A DNA stretch of 64,000 nucleotides from Algoriphagus formosus. GTDB taxonomy: Bacteria; Bacteroidota; Bacteroidia; Cytophagales; Cyclobacteriaceae. Made by a program: the position numbers and the translations under genes. The first letter of the stretch is position 1. Every line of letters begins with the position of its first letter. Below are positions 53,147 to 61,024 of this stretch, in pieces. The stretch covers positions 868,001 through 932,000 of the forward strand of contig NZ_NIUC01000001.1 of assembly GCF_002807035.1 (NCBI RefSeq). The letters are read 5' to 3'. The notes beneath the pieces were generated by a model. It saw only the letters and a program-made list of their open reading frames with translations, was not told the origin of the DNA and made no database searches.

Positions 53147-53538
53147 TATGGCTGATCACAGTCAAAGTCTAACATCAATTCCCTGGTATTGCCATCCCTG
53201 ATTAAAAAAAACTTGAGTTGACCCTTTGGTTTAAAAATAGAATCCCCTTCAACCAGTTCTTCATAAACACCACTAACTTCAAAGTCAAGAATCAAACTTT
53301 TTTTTATTTTTCCTAAGCTTTCATATTCTAAGGTCTTTATGTTATGGTTACCACCATCTCTGTAGGATTTAACAAATATTCCACTAATAATGTCTTTGGA
53401 AGCACGATCCCTTGCTTTGCACCTTGCTTTATTTCTCCAGTCTTTTGGATAGATGTCTATTTTCCCTTTGAAAATTAAAGTCACGAACACCAAAAAAATC
53501 AATACACTAATTAGAACCTTAAGTTTTCTTTTCATCAT
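53146..53538 (-). CDS. Array paralogue 1: single-pass membrane protein
   Basis: This 130-residue protein has an N-terminal signal anchor (VLISVLIFLVFVTLIF) and a domain of about 100 residues outside. It shares about 73% identity by eye with paralogue 2, with near identity over the last 40 residues (QLKFFLIRDGN...RELMLDFDCDQP) and variability in the middle. A shared core G-x-x-V-K-S-Y-R-D-x-x-N-H is also seen in paralogue 3. The family is unknown; an immunity- or surface-type function is possible. A TACATTTG box (53571-53564) lies 26 bp upstream of the ATG. Confidence 0.65.
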   Translation of the reverse strand: MMKRKLKVLISVLIFLVFVTLIFKGKIDIYPKDWRNKARCKARDRASKDIISGIFVKSYRDGGNHNIKTLEYESLGKIKKSLILDFEVSGVYEELVEGDSIFKPKGQLKFFLIRDGNTRELMLDFDCDQP

Positions 53539-53563
53539 TTTCCTAAGACAAATCGCTTTAAAT

Positions 53564-53571
53564 CAAATGTA
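53564..53571 (-). promoter_or_regulatory. Candidate -7 box of paralogue 1 (TACATTTG)
   Basis: On the minus strand TACATTTG matches TAnnTTTG. The same box is present before paralogue 2 at 54117-54110, at the same distance from the ATG, so each array gene probably has its own promoter. No clear -33 TTG. Confidence 0.35.
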
Positions 53572-53598
53572 TAAGTGTAGCAATAATTTCTTTTGTAA

Positions 53599-53684
53599 CC
53601 CCCTTATTAGTGTAGTCAAATCATCGTTGGGATAGCTTCAAACTACACCTAGTCCTAATCATATTCCTGCTACTCCCAGAAGAG
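53599..53684. repeat. Array repeat copy B
   Basis: The core reads AGTGTAGTCAAATCATCGTT, then GGGATAGCTTCAAACTACAC, then CTAGTCCTAATCATATTCC and TGCTACTCCCAGAAGAG. An inverted pair GTGTAGT (53610-53616) and ACTACAC (53642-53648) lies within it. It ends 10 bp from the stop of paralogue 2. Confidence 0.85.
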
Positions 53685-53694
53685 AAACCTTCCA
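53685..53694 (-). other. Stub of a second copy of the 91-aa gene
   Basis: The bases around 53685-53700 repeat those around the 91-aa gene start (53136-53150): on the minus strand TAATGGAAGGTTTC, coding M-E-G-F-S, and then sequence turns into repeat B. So paralogue 2 once had its own 91-aa partner, which was lost at the repeat boundary. Confidence 0.7.
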
Positions 53695-54084
53695 TTATGG
53701 CTGATCACAGTCAAAGTCTAACATCAATTCCCTGATATTGCCATCCCTGATTAAAAAAAACTTGAGTTGCCCCTTTGGTTTTAAAATAGAATCCCCTTCA
53801 ACCAATTCTTCATGTATCCCACTCACTTCAAGGTGAAGAATCAAGGTTTTTTTCATTTTTCCAAAGCTTTCAAATTCAACAGTTTTACTATTATGATTAT
53901 CCATATCCCTGTAAGATTTAATGACAACTCCACTAATCTCTTCATTAATTGCTCTGTCTTTCGCTTCACATCTAATTTTTTGCCAATCTCCAGAATGGAG
54001 GTCTATTTTCCCTGTGAAAATTAAAGTCACGAACACCAAAAAGACCAACACCCCAATCAGCACCTCAAATTTTCTTTTCATCAT
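53695..54084 (-). CDS. Array paralogue 2: single-pass membrane protein
   Basis: The protein has 129 residues. A signal anchor (FEVLIGVLVFLVFVTLIF) is followed by the same extracytoplasmic domain as paralogue 1, with NEEISGVVIKSYRDMDNHN in the variable-core zone and an identical C-terminal end. The DNA before the gene and its start region also match paralogue 1, so the unit arose by tandem duplication. The function is unknown. Confidence 0.65.
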   Translation of the reverse strand: MMKRKFEVLIGVLVFLVFVTLIFTGKIDLHSGDWQKIRCEAKDRAINEEISGVVIKSYRDMDNHNSKTVEFESFGKMKKTLILHLEVSGIHEELVEGDSILKPKGQLKFFLIRDGNIRELMLDFDCDQP

Positions 54085-54109
54085 TTTCCTAAGACAAATC
54101 GTTTCAAAT

Positions 54110-54117
54110 CAAATGTA
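54110..54117 (-). promoter_or_regulatory. Candidate -7 box of paralogue 2 (TACATTTG)
   Basis: Same sequence and distance to the ATG as for paralogue 1. Confidence 0.35.
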
Positions 54118-54143
54118 TAAGTGTAGCGATAATTTCTTTTGTA

Positions 54144-54234
54144 CCCCCATTTTGAGTTTAGTCAAATCATCGTTGGGAGGAATAGCTTCAAACTACACCT
54201 AGTCCTAATCATATTCCTGCTACTCCCAGAAGAG
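54144..54234. repeat. Array repeat copy C
   Basis: It is nearly identical to copy B, except for a GTTTAGT left arm and a 4-bp insertion (GGGAGGAATAGC). It ends one base from the stop codon of paralogue 3. Confidence 0.85.
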
Positions 54235-54235
54235 T

Positions 54236-54604
54236 TTAAATTATATCAAACTCACAGTCTATCATTAATTCAAACTGATAACTCTTATTTACAGTAAAAT
54301 TGAAAGAATTTGAATGTTTTTGAATTCTATCATTGATATTTAAAAATTCAAAATCCTTATCATTTTTGTCTGGGACTACAAGAAGCCTATATGTTTTATC
54401 TCCATCTTTTATGATAATTGTCTCAAACGAATGATTGGAATAATCAATAAATTTATCAATCACAACTCCGTTTTTTATTGAATCAAAGTAAAGCTCTTTA
54501 TGTAACTCACAGATATTAGAAGTCCTTTTATTAAAAAGGACAACTATCGTTATAATAAAAATCATTATTAACATCAAAATAACACTCCAATAACGAATCT
54601 TCAT
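54236..54604 (-). CDS. Array paralogue 3 (distant): single-pass membrane protein
   Basis: The protein has 122 residues. A signal anchor (VILMLIMIFIITIVVLF) precedes a domain whose central part KNGVVIDKFIDYSNHSFETI lines up with ISGVVIKSYRDMDNHNSKTV of paralogue 2. Its end SYQFELMIDCEFDI lines up with NIRELMLDFDCDQP. So it is a distant member of the same family, with low overall identity. It is very A+T-rich compared with neighbours, which suggests an older or separately acquired copy. The function is unknown. Confidence 0.6.
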   Translation of the reverse strand: MKIRYWSVILMLIMIFIITIVVLFNKRTSNICELHKELYFDSIKNGVVIDKFIDYSNHSFETIIIKDGDKTYRLLVVPDKNDKDFEFLNINDRIQKHSNSFNFTVNKSYQFELMIDCEFDII

Positions 54605-54624
54605 ATTTTTATTAGTTTAGTACG

Positions 54625-54710
54625 CCCCCTTTTGAGTGTAGTTAAATCATCGTTGGGATAGCTTCAAACTACACCTAGACTTAGACCTAATCATATTCCT
54701 GCTACACCTG
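54625..54710. repeat. Array repeat copy D
   Basis: It keeps GAGTGTAGTTAAATCATCG, GATAGCTTCAAACTACACC and CCTAATCATATTCCTGCTAC, with a 6-bp expansion in the CTAGACTTAGACC part. The inverted pair GTGTAGT/ACTACAC is at 54636-54642 and 54668-54674. It sits between addB and the array. Confidence 0.8.
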
Positions 54711-54734
54711 GAAAAGGCATCAATTCATATCCTC

Positions 54735-54766
54735 TACTTGATACTTGAATCTTCGTACTTGATACT
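54735..54766. repeat. Short direct repeat TACTTGATACT
   Basis: Two 11-bp copies (54735-54745 and 54756-54766) lie between repeat D and the addB stop. Confidence 0.5.
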
Positions 54767-54770
54767 CCTA

Positions 54771-57608
54771 TCACCTCCCACAAATCTCCTTGTAAGCACA
54801 GTATTTACATTTTTCCTCGTCCTCGGTTTGAGAGAAAGGAACTTCCGGATTTAAGATCTCCCCAAGCATAGCCGATAGGCCTGATACAAATTCTTCTTCC
54901 ACTTCCCGATAGTCATGAATTTCCTGCCCATTCATCTGAAGGAATGGATTGAAGTTAGGATTGTAAATTTCCCGAATATTAAAAATTCCCGGCTTCAGGG
55001 CTTTTCGATTTTTCGGATGCTCAAATTGATAAAAATACGCATACAATAGGGTTTGCATCGCTGCCTTATTTCGCTTCTTCTCATCTCGGTCAAATAAAGA
55101 GGCGATAGATAGCACTTTCTTATCGTCTTTCCCGGTCTTGTAGTCAATCAATCGCACCACTCCATCCTTCTCATCAACCCGGTCTATGACTCCCTGAAGA
55201 GCAAAATGAACTGTCCCCTCTTTCGTTTCCACAGGAATACTAGCTGGGACATTTTTCTCCACACCCAAAATCGTGAATTCCCCATTCTCCTGATCGTAAT
55301 CCAAAATAGCTTCCAGGTATTTGACAAAAATCTCCCTCGCTATCTGCAGCTGCCCGGAATAGTCCATCTTCTTCCCTTCCTCCAGTTGATAGAAATTTCG
55401 AATCGCCTGATCCACCGCAGTCTGCACTTGAGGTCTTAAGCGCTTGATTTCATGCGGATCAATTTTTCTTGAATCTTCTCCTTCCCCCAGCCCATAGATA
55501 ATCTCCACGGCATTATGCAAAATAGTTCCAAAAGTAGAGGGATCGATCTCTGTGACCACTTCTTCCCGTTCTTTCAAACCAGCCACATAGCGGAAATAAA
55601 ATTTGAGTCTGCAATCCAAATACATATTCAGTGCAGAAGCGGAAAGTGGTCGGTTTTTTTCCTCTGGATTACTCTTGGCCAGAAAAGCCTCCATGTCATT
55701 CAGAACTTGTGGGCTTTTTGCCACTTCAATGACTTTTGAAGGAGTCAACCCGACCGGTACCATGGAAATCTCCGGAGCAGCTACGCCCAATTCCGCCTGC
55801 ATCTGCTGAAGAAAGCGGCTCATCTCCCCTGCTTTACCTTGATCCGCCGCCGTCGTATAGATCAAATGAACTTCTTCTGCACGATGCAAAAGTCGATAAA
55901 AAGTATAGGCGTAAATAGCGTCATTTTGCTCCTGAACAGGCAAACCAAATGCTCTGCGAAGATTGAATGGGATCATGGAATTGATGCCACCTCCGGGAGG
56001 AAAACTCCCTTCATTCAGATCGCAAATGATTACTCTTCGAAAGTCCAGGTTTCTGGACTCCAGTACCCCCATCATTTGCAAGCCCTGAAGTGGTTCACCC
56101 TCAAAAGGAAGCTTTAACTCTCTGAAAATCTGCCGAAAGAGTTTGAGTACAAAATCAATTTTTAAAGCTTTGGAATGATTGCCCTGGAAAATCTCTTTGA
56201 TTCGGTTCAGTTGCTTGAAAGCCTGAAAGAGATAAGAACGCTGAACCTCATCCTCCTGAAGCATCAAGGCCAGGTGGGTGATCAAATCCGTCAAGTAATC
56301 AAAAATCTCTGAAGGGTCTACCTGTTTGAAAACTAGCGCAGCTAATTCGGATTGGCCGACCAAAAGATCAGCAGGAATTTCTAGGAGATTTTCGCCCTTA
56401 ATTTTATCCAGCAATCCCTGAAAATGAGTTGGATCTTCCTGCAGCAGATAGGGAAATGACAATAAATCCGTCACTGGCTTGTGATAAAAACTCACCCCTT
56501 CTTCCCTAAATTTCACATAACGCTGCAAATCCAAGACCGCATCCAAAAAGGCATAGACAGGCGCATTCCTGACCGGATAGCCCATGGTCACATTCAACTT
56601 ATCGATCTGCGGCGGCAAATAATGCAGTACCGGAAAAAGCAGCTGCTCATCCGGCAAAATGATCACCGTCTCTTCCAAGGCCTCTTCCGCAGGAATCTCT
56701 TCCAAAAGCTTCCCTACCAAATTGGCCTGGTTGGTTTTCAATGGAATGGAATGAACATGAATGTTTTCTCGCTGATGCCGAATTCGATCTGGTATTTCCT
56801 CCGGAAAAGTCTTTCCAAAAATGGAATCCCGATGATAATCTCTGAAGAACAAACCCGCTTCCTGCAATTTATCATTCAGGTAATATTGGTCTAGATCCCA
56901 GAAAATCTCCGCACCAAACTCCTTGACGAAATGCCCAATCAATCTTTCCTCAGACAATGTAAAGGCATTGAAACCTACAAAGATATGCTGCTTTTCCGGT
57001 CTTGGGATTGCATGCAGATTCTCTGCTACTTTTCTATATAATTGGCCTGAATAGGCTAATCCAGCTGTTTTTAGTCTATGCTGAAAGTCCTCATACAAGC
57101 GGCCCAAAATCTGCCAAAATCGAAGAAACTTCTGTTTTTCCTGATCATTTTGCTTGGCAAATGCTAACCAAAACTGAGAGATCAAGTCACGTTGCTCCGG
57201 GGTGAGGAAACTTAAATCGGACTCAAAGGCCTTGATTTCGGCGAGGTTTTGATACAAGGTTTTAGCCGGAGCAAGAAATTGGTCCAGATCATTGAAGTCT
57301 TTCAAAATCAACTCCCCCCAAAAATAAAAGCGATCAAAATCTTCTGGTTCCTCCTGAATTTGCCGGTAAAGCTCATACAACTCAAAGATCAAAGTCAGAT
57401 CATCCGCTGGCGTATTTCCAGCCAAACCATAAAATACCTGCTCAATCGTTTTGACTTCCGGCATCCATACGGGCTGATCAATCAACTCACCCAGATATCG
57501 GGTAAAAAACAGGCCTGCTCTCCGGTTAGGCAAGACCACCACCAATTCTTCCATGCGATGGTTCGAATCCAAAAGTTTTTGGGCAGTTTCTTTCAAAAAT
57601 GGGATCAT
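54771..57608 (-). CDS. addB: AddB-like helicase-nuclease subunit
   Basis: This 945-residue protein has an inactive helicase-like N-terminal half (LVVVLPNRRAGLFFTRYLGE lacks a P-loop) and a C-terminal PD-(D/E)xK nuclease with VRLIDYKTGKDD. An Fe-S cluster motif closes it: CKYCAYKEICGR at the end and a further Cys in MYLDCRLKFYFRY. This is the AddB pattern of AddAB-type double-strand-break repair enzymes in Bacteroidota. It overlaps addA by 4 bp. Confidence 0.88.
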   Translation of the reverse strand: MIPFLKETAQKLLDSNHRMEELVVVLPNRRAGLFFTRYLGELIDQPVWMPEVKTIEQVFYGLAGNTPADDLTLIFELYELYRQIQEEPEDFDRFYFWGELILKDFNDLDQFLAPAKTLYQNLAEIKAFESDLSFLTPEQRDLISQFWLAFAKQNDQEKQKFLRFWQILGRLYEDFQHRLKTAGLAYSGQLYRKVAENLHAIPRPEKQHIFVGFNAFTLSEERLIGHFVKEFGAEIFWDLDQYYLNDKLQEAGLFFRDYHRDSIFGKTFPEEIPDRIRHQRENIHVHSIPLKTNQANLVGKLLEEIPAEEALEETVIILPDEQLLFPVLHYLPPQIDKLNVTMGYPVRNAPVYAFLDAVLDLQRYVKFREEGVSFYHKPVTDLLSFPYLLQEDPTHFQGLLDKIKGENLLEIPADLLVGQSELAALVFKQVDPSEIFDYLTDLITHLALMLQEDEVQRSYLFQAFKQLNRIKEIFQGNHSKALKIDFVLKLFRQIFRELKLPFEGEPLQGLQMMGVLESRNLDFRRVIICDLNEGSFPPGGGINSMIPFNLRRAFGLPVQEQNDAIYAYTFYRLLHRAEEVHLIYTTAADQGKAGEMSRFLQQMQAELGVAAPEISMVPVGLTPSKVIEVAKSPQVLNDMEAFLAKSNPEEKNRPLSASALNMYLDCRLKFYFRYVAGLKEREEVVTEIDPSTFGTILHNAVEIIYGLGEGEDSRKIDPHEIKRLRPQVQTAVDQAIRNFYQLEEGKKMDYSGQLQIAREIFVKYLEAILDYDQENGEFTILGVEKNVPASIPVETKEGTVHFALQGVIDRVDEKDGVVRLIDYKTGKDDKKVLSIASLFDRDEKKRNKAAMQTLLYAYFYQFEHPKNRKALKPGIFNIREIYNPNFNPFLQMNGQEIHDYREVEEEFVSGLSAMLGEILNPEVPFSQTEDEEKCKYCAYKEICGR

Positions 57609-60600
57609 ACTTCAATAATTTCTGTGGGTTCCAAATAGCATAAAAATCCTTTGACAGGTTTCTGACTCAGCTGATGAACCAATACCATGTATTCTTTGAC
57701 TTGCTTGGGATGAGAGGCATATTTTTCACCTGTTTTAAAATCCACTACAATGACTTCTCGCTCCCCGATCAAGACCCGATCCGGTCGTTTTTGATTTCCA
57801 CCCGGTAAAAGAATTCCCTGCTCTGCCAAAGTCAGATAATCCCCTCCAAACCAGCTTTGAAACTGGGGTATTTCGAATAGCTTCTTCAATTGATCCGTTA
57901 CATCCTTGGCTGTTTCTTGATCGATTCTTCCCTCAAAAGTATATTGCTGAAGGAGTCGAATAGCCTCTTCTTGGGTTTGGGAAGCAGCCAAGAGTTCGTG
58001 GACGATGACACCCAGTTTGCGCTGCGCCCGAGCTTGCAAGCCATTTTCCGAAAAATCCCAGGCAATGGTTTTCGTTTTAAGCTTGGATCGCCAGTCTTGA
58101 GTTTCCCATCGTAATTGCTTTGGAACAAAACCGGGCTGGGTTTCCCCTTGCTTAAGAGCAGCCCATTCGCCAGCTTCAAAAACCAAATTTTCCTCATCCC
58201 AGTGTTGATTTGAGCCAAATTCAGAAATCTGAAAATCTGAAGAAAAGAGCTTGTAAAGGACATTTCCTGTTGATTTTTGGGAAACGCCATTGGATTTGCT
58301 ATTGGTAAAATTCGAATAGCCCCAAACCACCTCCTCAGCCCGGGTAAAGGCCACATAGAGCATATTCAATGAATCCAGATAAGCTAGTTTGACTTCATCT
58401 TCGTAGGCCTTGGCAAAAAAGGAATCCTTCAAGGTGCTTCCATGCGTCAAAGGAACAATGGTTTTTAGCCCACTTTCGGATTCAAATGGAGACCAAATCA
58501 CAGGAGCTTGCAGTCCCGAAGCGACAATCCTCCAATCCAAGAAAGGCATAATCACCACCTTGAATTGCAGCCCTTTGGATTTATGAATCGTCAAAATACG
58601 CATGGCATCATGATCCTCTGGAATTTTGACGGTACGCTTCCGCTTATTCAGCTCCCACCAATCCAGAAATCCGACTAAATCAGCACGATTGTTTTTCACA
58701 AAATCAAAAACAGCCTCTTTGAAACCAGAGATATAGGCCAAATCAGCCCGAAGCTGCATCAAATCCAAGAAAGCAATGCTTTCCTCAATCAATTCCAACA
58801 AAGGCAACTGAAGAAATTCATTGGTTCGCGCCTGCAATTCTTCATCCTTGGATTTTAGCTCAGGTACTTGCTTGAACTTATGGAAGAGTTCATGAGAAAA
58901 AGGAATCTCATGTAGCAAAGCATAATAGTACCAGGCAGTTTTGAGTGCAACCCGGTCAGACGGATTGCTGAGATATTGCCAAAAAGCGAGTAAACATTTG
59001 ACCGCGGCCGACTTATCCAAAAAAAGGGATTCCTCAGAAAGCACATCAAAGCGATAGGAAGAATCAGGATGGTCTCGGTCGTAAGCCATCAGGTAATCAG
59101 CGATTTCTACCCCTTGTGCATTTTTTCGAACCAAGAAGGCTATATCTTTTAACTGATAACCTCTGTCCTGCAGGTCTTTGACGAGTTGTGGTAATTTTTC
59201 CAAAACACCATCATCTTCTTCCTCCTCTTCTTCATCAGCTTGATAGCCTGAGCGCGCCGGCTTTTGGGTAAACTCAATTCGTATTTTGCCCTGAAAATCC
59301 AATTCAAGCTTCTTTTCAGGAATTTTTTGGTTAGCTTCTTGGAAGGCACTACTGAGCAAGGCTTCCGAATCAATTCCAAATTCACTTTCGATGCCATCTT
59401 CCATCAATGGAGGAAGCGCTTGAAACAAAGCATTATTAAACTGAATAATTCCAGGTAGGCTTCGATAATTGGTATCCAAATTTTCCTCTTGAATGTAAGA
59501 GCTAGGAATCTGCTTTTGAACTTCAGACAGCAGCAACTCCAGTTTCCCTCCTCTCCAGCGATAGATAGATTGCTTGACATCCCCAACCAGTAAATTGGTA
59601 TTGCCCGAGGCAAGTGAGTTTTCGAGCAAAGGCTTAAAGCTTGACCACTGAAAATCAGAGGTATCCTGAAACTCATCAATCAGGAAGTTGCGGTATTGAT
59701 TGCCTATTTTTTCATAAATAAATGGCGCGTCATTGTCTTTGGTAATTTCCTGCAAAAAGTCATTCACATCCGAAATCAGAAGGATGCTTTCTTCATCTTT
59801 CAGCTCACGCAATTCCAAAATCAAATCTCTAAAAACACCAAAGGCATTGAGATTTCTGTGTAAGGCTTCGAATGTGTTCCATTGAATCTGTTTGACGGGA
59901 ATTTGATTTAATATTTCCAACAAACCATTCGAGTATGAATTTTCGATTTGAGATATAAGTTTTGAAGTTTTTGAAGCCCATTCAGAGAGATCATTCAACT
60001 TTTCTATTCTCGAAGATTCTAATTTCGTAAAAGGTTTTTCAGAGTCTCCAAGTCTTCCAAAGTTTAGAGCAAAACTTCTAGTCCCTCCTTTAAAATCCGT
60101 CCATTCCAAACCATGAGCGACACGAATTTCCTCTGCTTTTTGCTTCATGGACTCAGCTTCGGCTTTCAATTTGGCCCGCTCAGATCGGATGTATTGACGG
60201 AATTCACCCAGAAAGCCTTCTTGGGCTACACTTTGTTGAAAAAGCAGTCTGTAGGCCTTGAAACCCTCCTTGAAAATCTCAGAACCCAAACTTTTGATCC
60301 CGGATCGGATATCCCAGGATTTCTCATTTTCAATCTGCTCCTTGGCATAGTCTACCAGCCAAGTTCTCAAGTTTTTATCCTGACTAACCTTCTCTACAAG
60401 TCGGTCCACCAATCGCTCCAAAACGGCATCTGTATCCATTTCGAGATCAAATTTGGCTTGAAGGTCCATTTCCCTGGCAAAAGATCGAATCACCCGCTGG
60501 AAAAATGAATCGATGGTGCTGACAGCAAAATACCCATAGCCGTGAAGGATATGAAGGAGTGTTTGCTTGGCTCTGGATTGAAGTTCCTCGGGACTCAAAC

Positions 60601-60853
60601 CCAAAGACTCCATCAGGACTTTTTCTAATTCTGAGCCAGAAATTTCCCTTCGACTTAGCTGACCCAAAACCTTCAAAATCCGCTCCTTCATCTCCTGCGT
60701 GGCCTTATTGGTAAAGGTTACAGCCAAAATCTGCTTAAAAGCAGTTTGTGGATTTTGAAGGGCAAGTTTGAGGTATTCCAAGGTCAGCGTGTAGGTTTTA
60801 CCCGAACCCGCCGAGGATTTGTAGATGATAAAAGGTTTGGATTGCTCAGCCAT
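57605..60853 (-). CDS. addA: AddA-like helicase-nuclease subunit
   Basis: AddA is the UvrD-type motor and nuclease of AddAB, which resects broken DNA ends for recombination. The 1082-residue protein begins with the Walker A motif IIYKSSAGSGKTYTLTLEY. It has ATFTNKATQEMKERIL-like VTFTNKATQEMKERIL, FLIDEFQDTSDFQW, GDVKQSIYRWRGG, LDTNYRSLPG, TIHKSKGLQFKVVIMPF and MLYVAFTRAEE. The C-terminal nuclease is seen in RPDRVLIGEREVIVVDFKTG. It is translationally coupled to addB. Confidence 0.93.
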   Translation of the reverse strand: MAEQSKPFIIYKSSAGSGKTYTLTLEYLKLALQNPQTAFKQILAVTFTNKATQEMKERILKVLGQLSRREISGSELEKVLMESLGLSPEELQSRAKQTLLHILHGYGYFAVSTIDSFFQRVIRSFAREMDLQAKFDLEMDTDAVLERLVDRLVEKVSQDKNLRTWLVDYAKEQIENEKSWDIRSGIKSLGSEIFKEGFKAYRLLFQQSVAQEGFLGEFRQYIRSERAKLKAEAESMKQKAEEIRVAHGLEWTDFKGGTRSFALNFGRLGDSEKPFTKLESSRIEKLNDLSEWASKTSKLISQIENSYSNGLLEILNQIPVKQIQWNTFEALHRNLNAFGVFRDLILELRELKDEESILLISDVNDFLQEITKDNDAPFIYEKIGNQYRNFLIDEFQDTSDFQWSSFKPLLENSLASGNTNLLVGDVKQSIYRWRGGKLELLLSEVQKQIPSSYIQEENLDTNYRSLPGIIQFNNALFQALPPLMEDGIESEFGIDSEALLSSAFQEANQKIPEKKLELDFQGKIRIEFTQKPARSGYQADEEEEEEDDGVLEKLPQLVKDLQDRGYQLKDIAFLVRKNAQGVEIADYLMAYDRDHPDSSYRFDVLSEESLFLDKSAAVKCLLAFWQYLSNPSDRVALKTAWYYYALLHEIPFSHELFHKFKQVPELKSKDEELQARTNEFLQLPLLELIEESIAFLDLMQLRADLAYISGFKEAVFDFVKNNRADLVGFLDWWELNKRKRTVKIPEDHDAMRILTIHKSKGLQFKVVIMPFLDWRIVASGLQAPVIWSPFESESGLKTIVPLTHGSTLKDSFFAKAYEDEVKLAYLDSLNMLYVAFTRAEEVVWGYSNFTNSKSNGVSQKSTGNVLYKLFSSDFQISEFGSNQHWDEENLVFEAGEWAALKQGETQPGFVPKQLRWETQDWRSKLKTKTIAWDFSENGLQARAQRKLGVIVHELLAASQTQEEAIRLLQQYTFEGRIDQETAKDVTDQLKKLFEIPQFQSWFGGDYLTLAEQGILLPGGNQKRPDRVLIGEREVIVVDFKTGEKYASHPKQVKEYMVLVHQLSQKPVKGFLCYLEPTEIIEV

Positions 60854-61024
60854 ATCTCAAAAGTCAGAAAGCGAAGATAAAAAAGCTCTTCACTATTTAG
60901 GCAGTGATCGGCATTCTTTGACGTGAATTGTCAAGGATGAGGTTTTCAGATTTTGACCACTCCTCCTATTTGATTGGCAAAGCCACTTATTTTTTTACAA
61001 TTTTAGGGAGAGACATATAAACAC

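Noticed and set aside
52736..54710. Repeats as integron attC sites
   Set aside because: The order fits, but I see no paired RYYYAAC and GTTRRRY cores at the repeat ends (only a near match GTTGGGA in the middle) and no integrase gene in the window.
52736..54710. Repeats as a CRISPR array
   Set aside because: Four diverged copies of about 75-90 bp spaced by 400-800 bp containing genes do not form a CRISPR array, and there is no cas gene.
54771..60853. Plus-strand open frames inside addB and addA
   Set aside because: They are shadows of the long minus-strand genes, without family motifs or starts in sensible context.
60918..60934. TTGAC-N7-GTCAA before the addA / alpha-glucuronidase starts as an operator
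   Set aside because: Short imperfect inverted repeat, single occurrence, no matching regulator.
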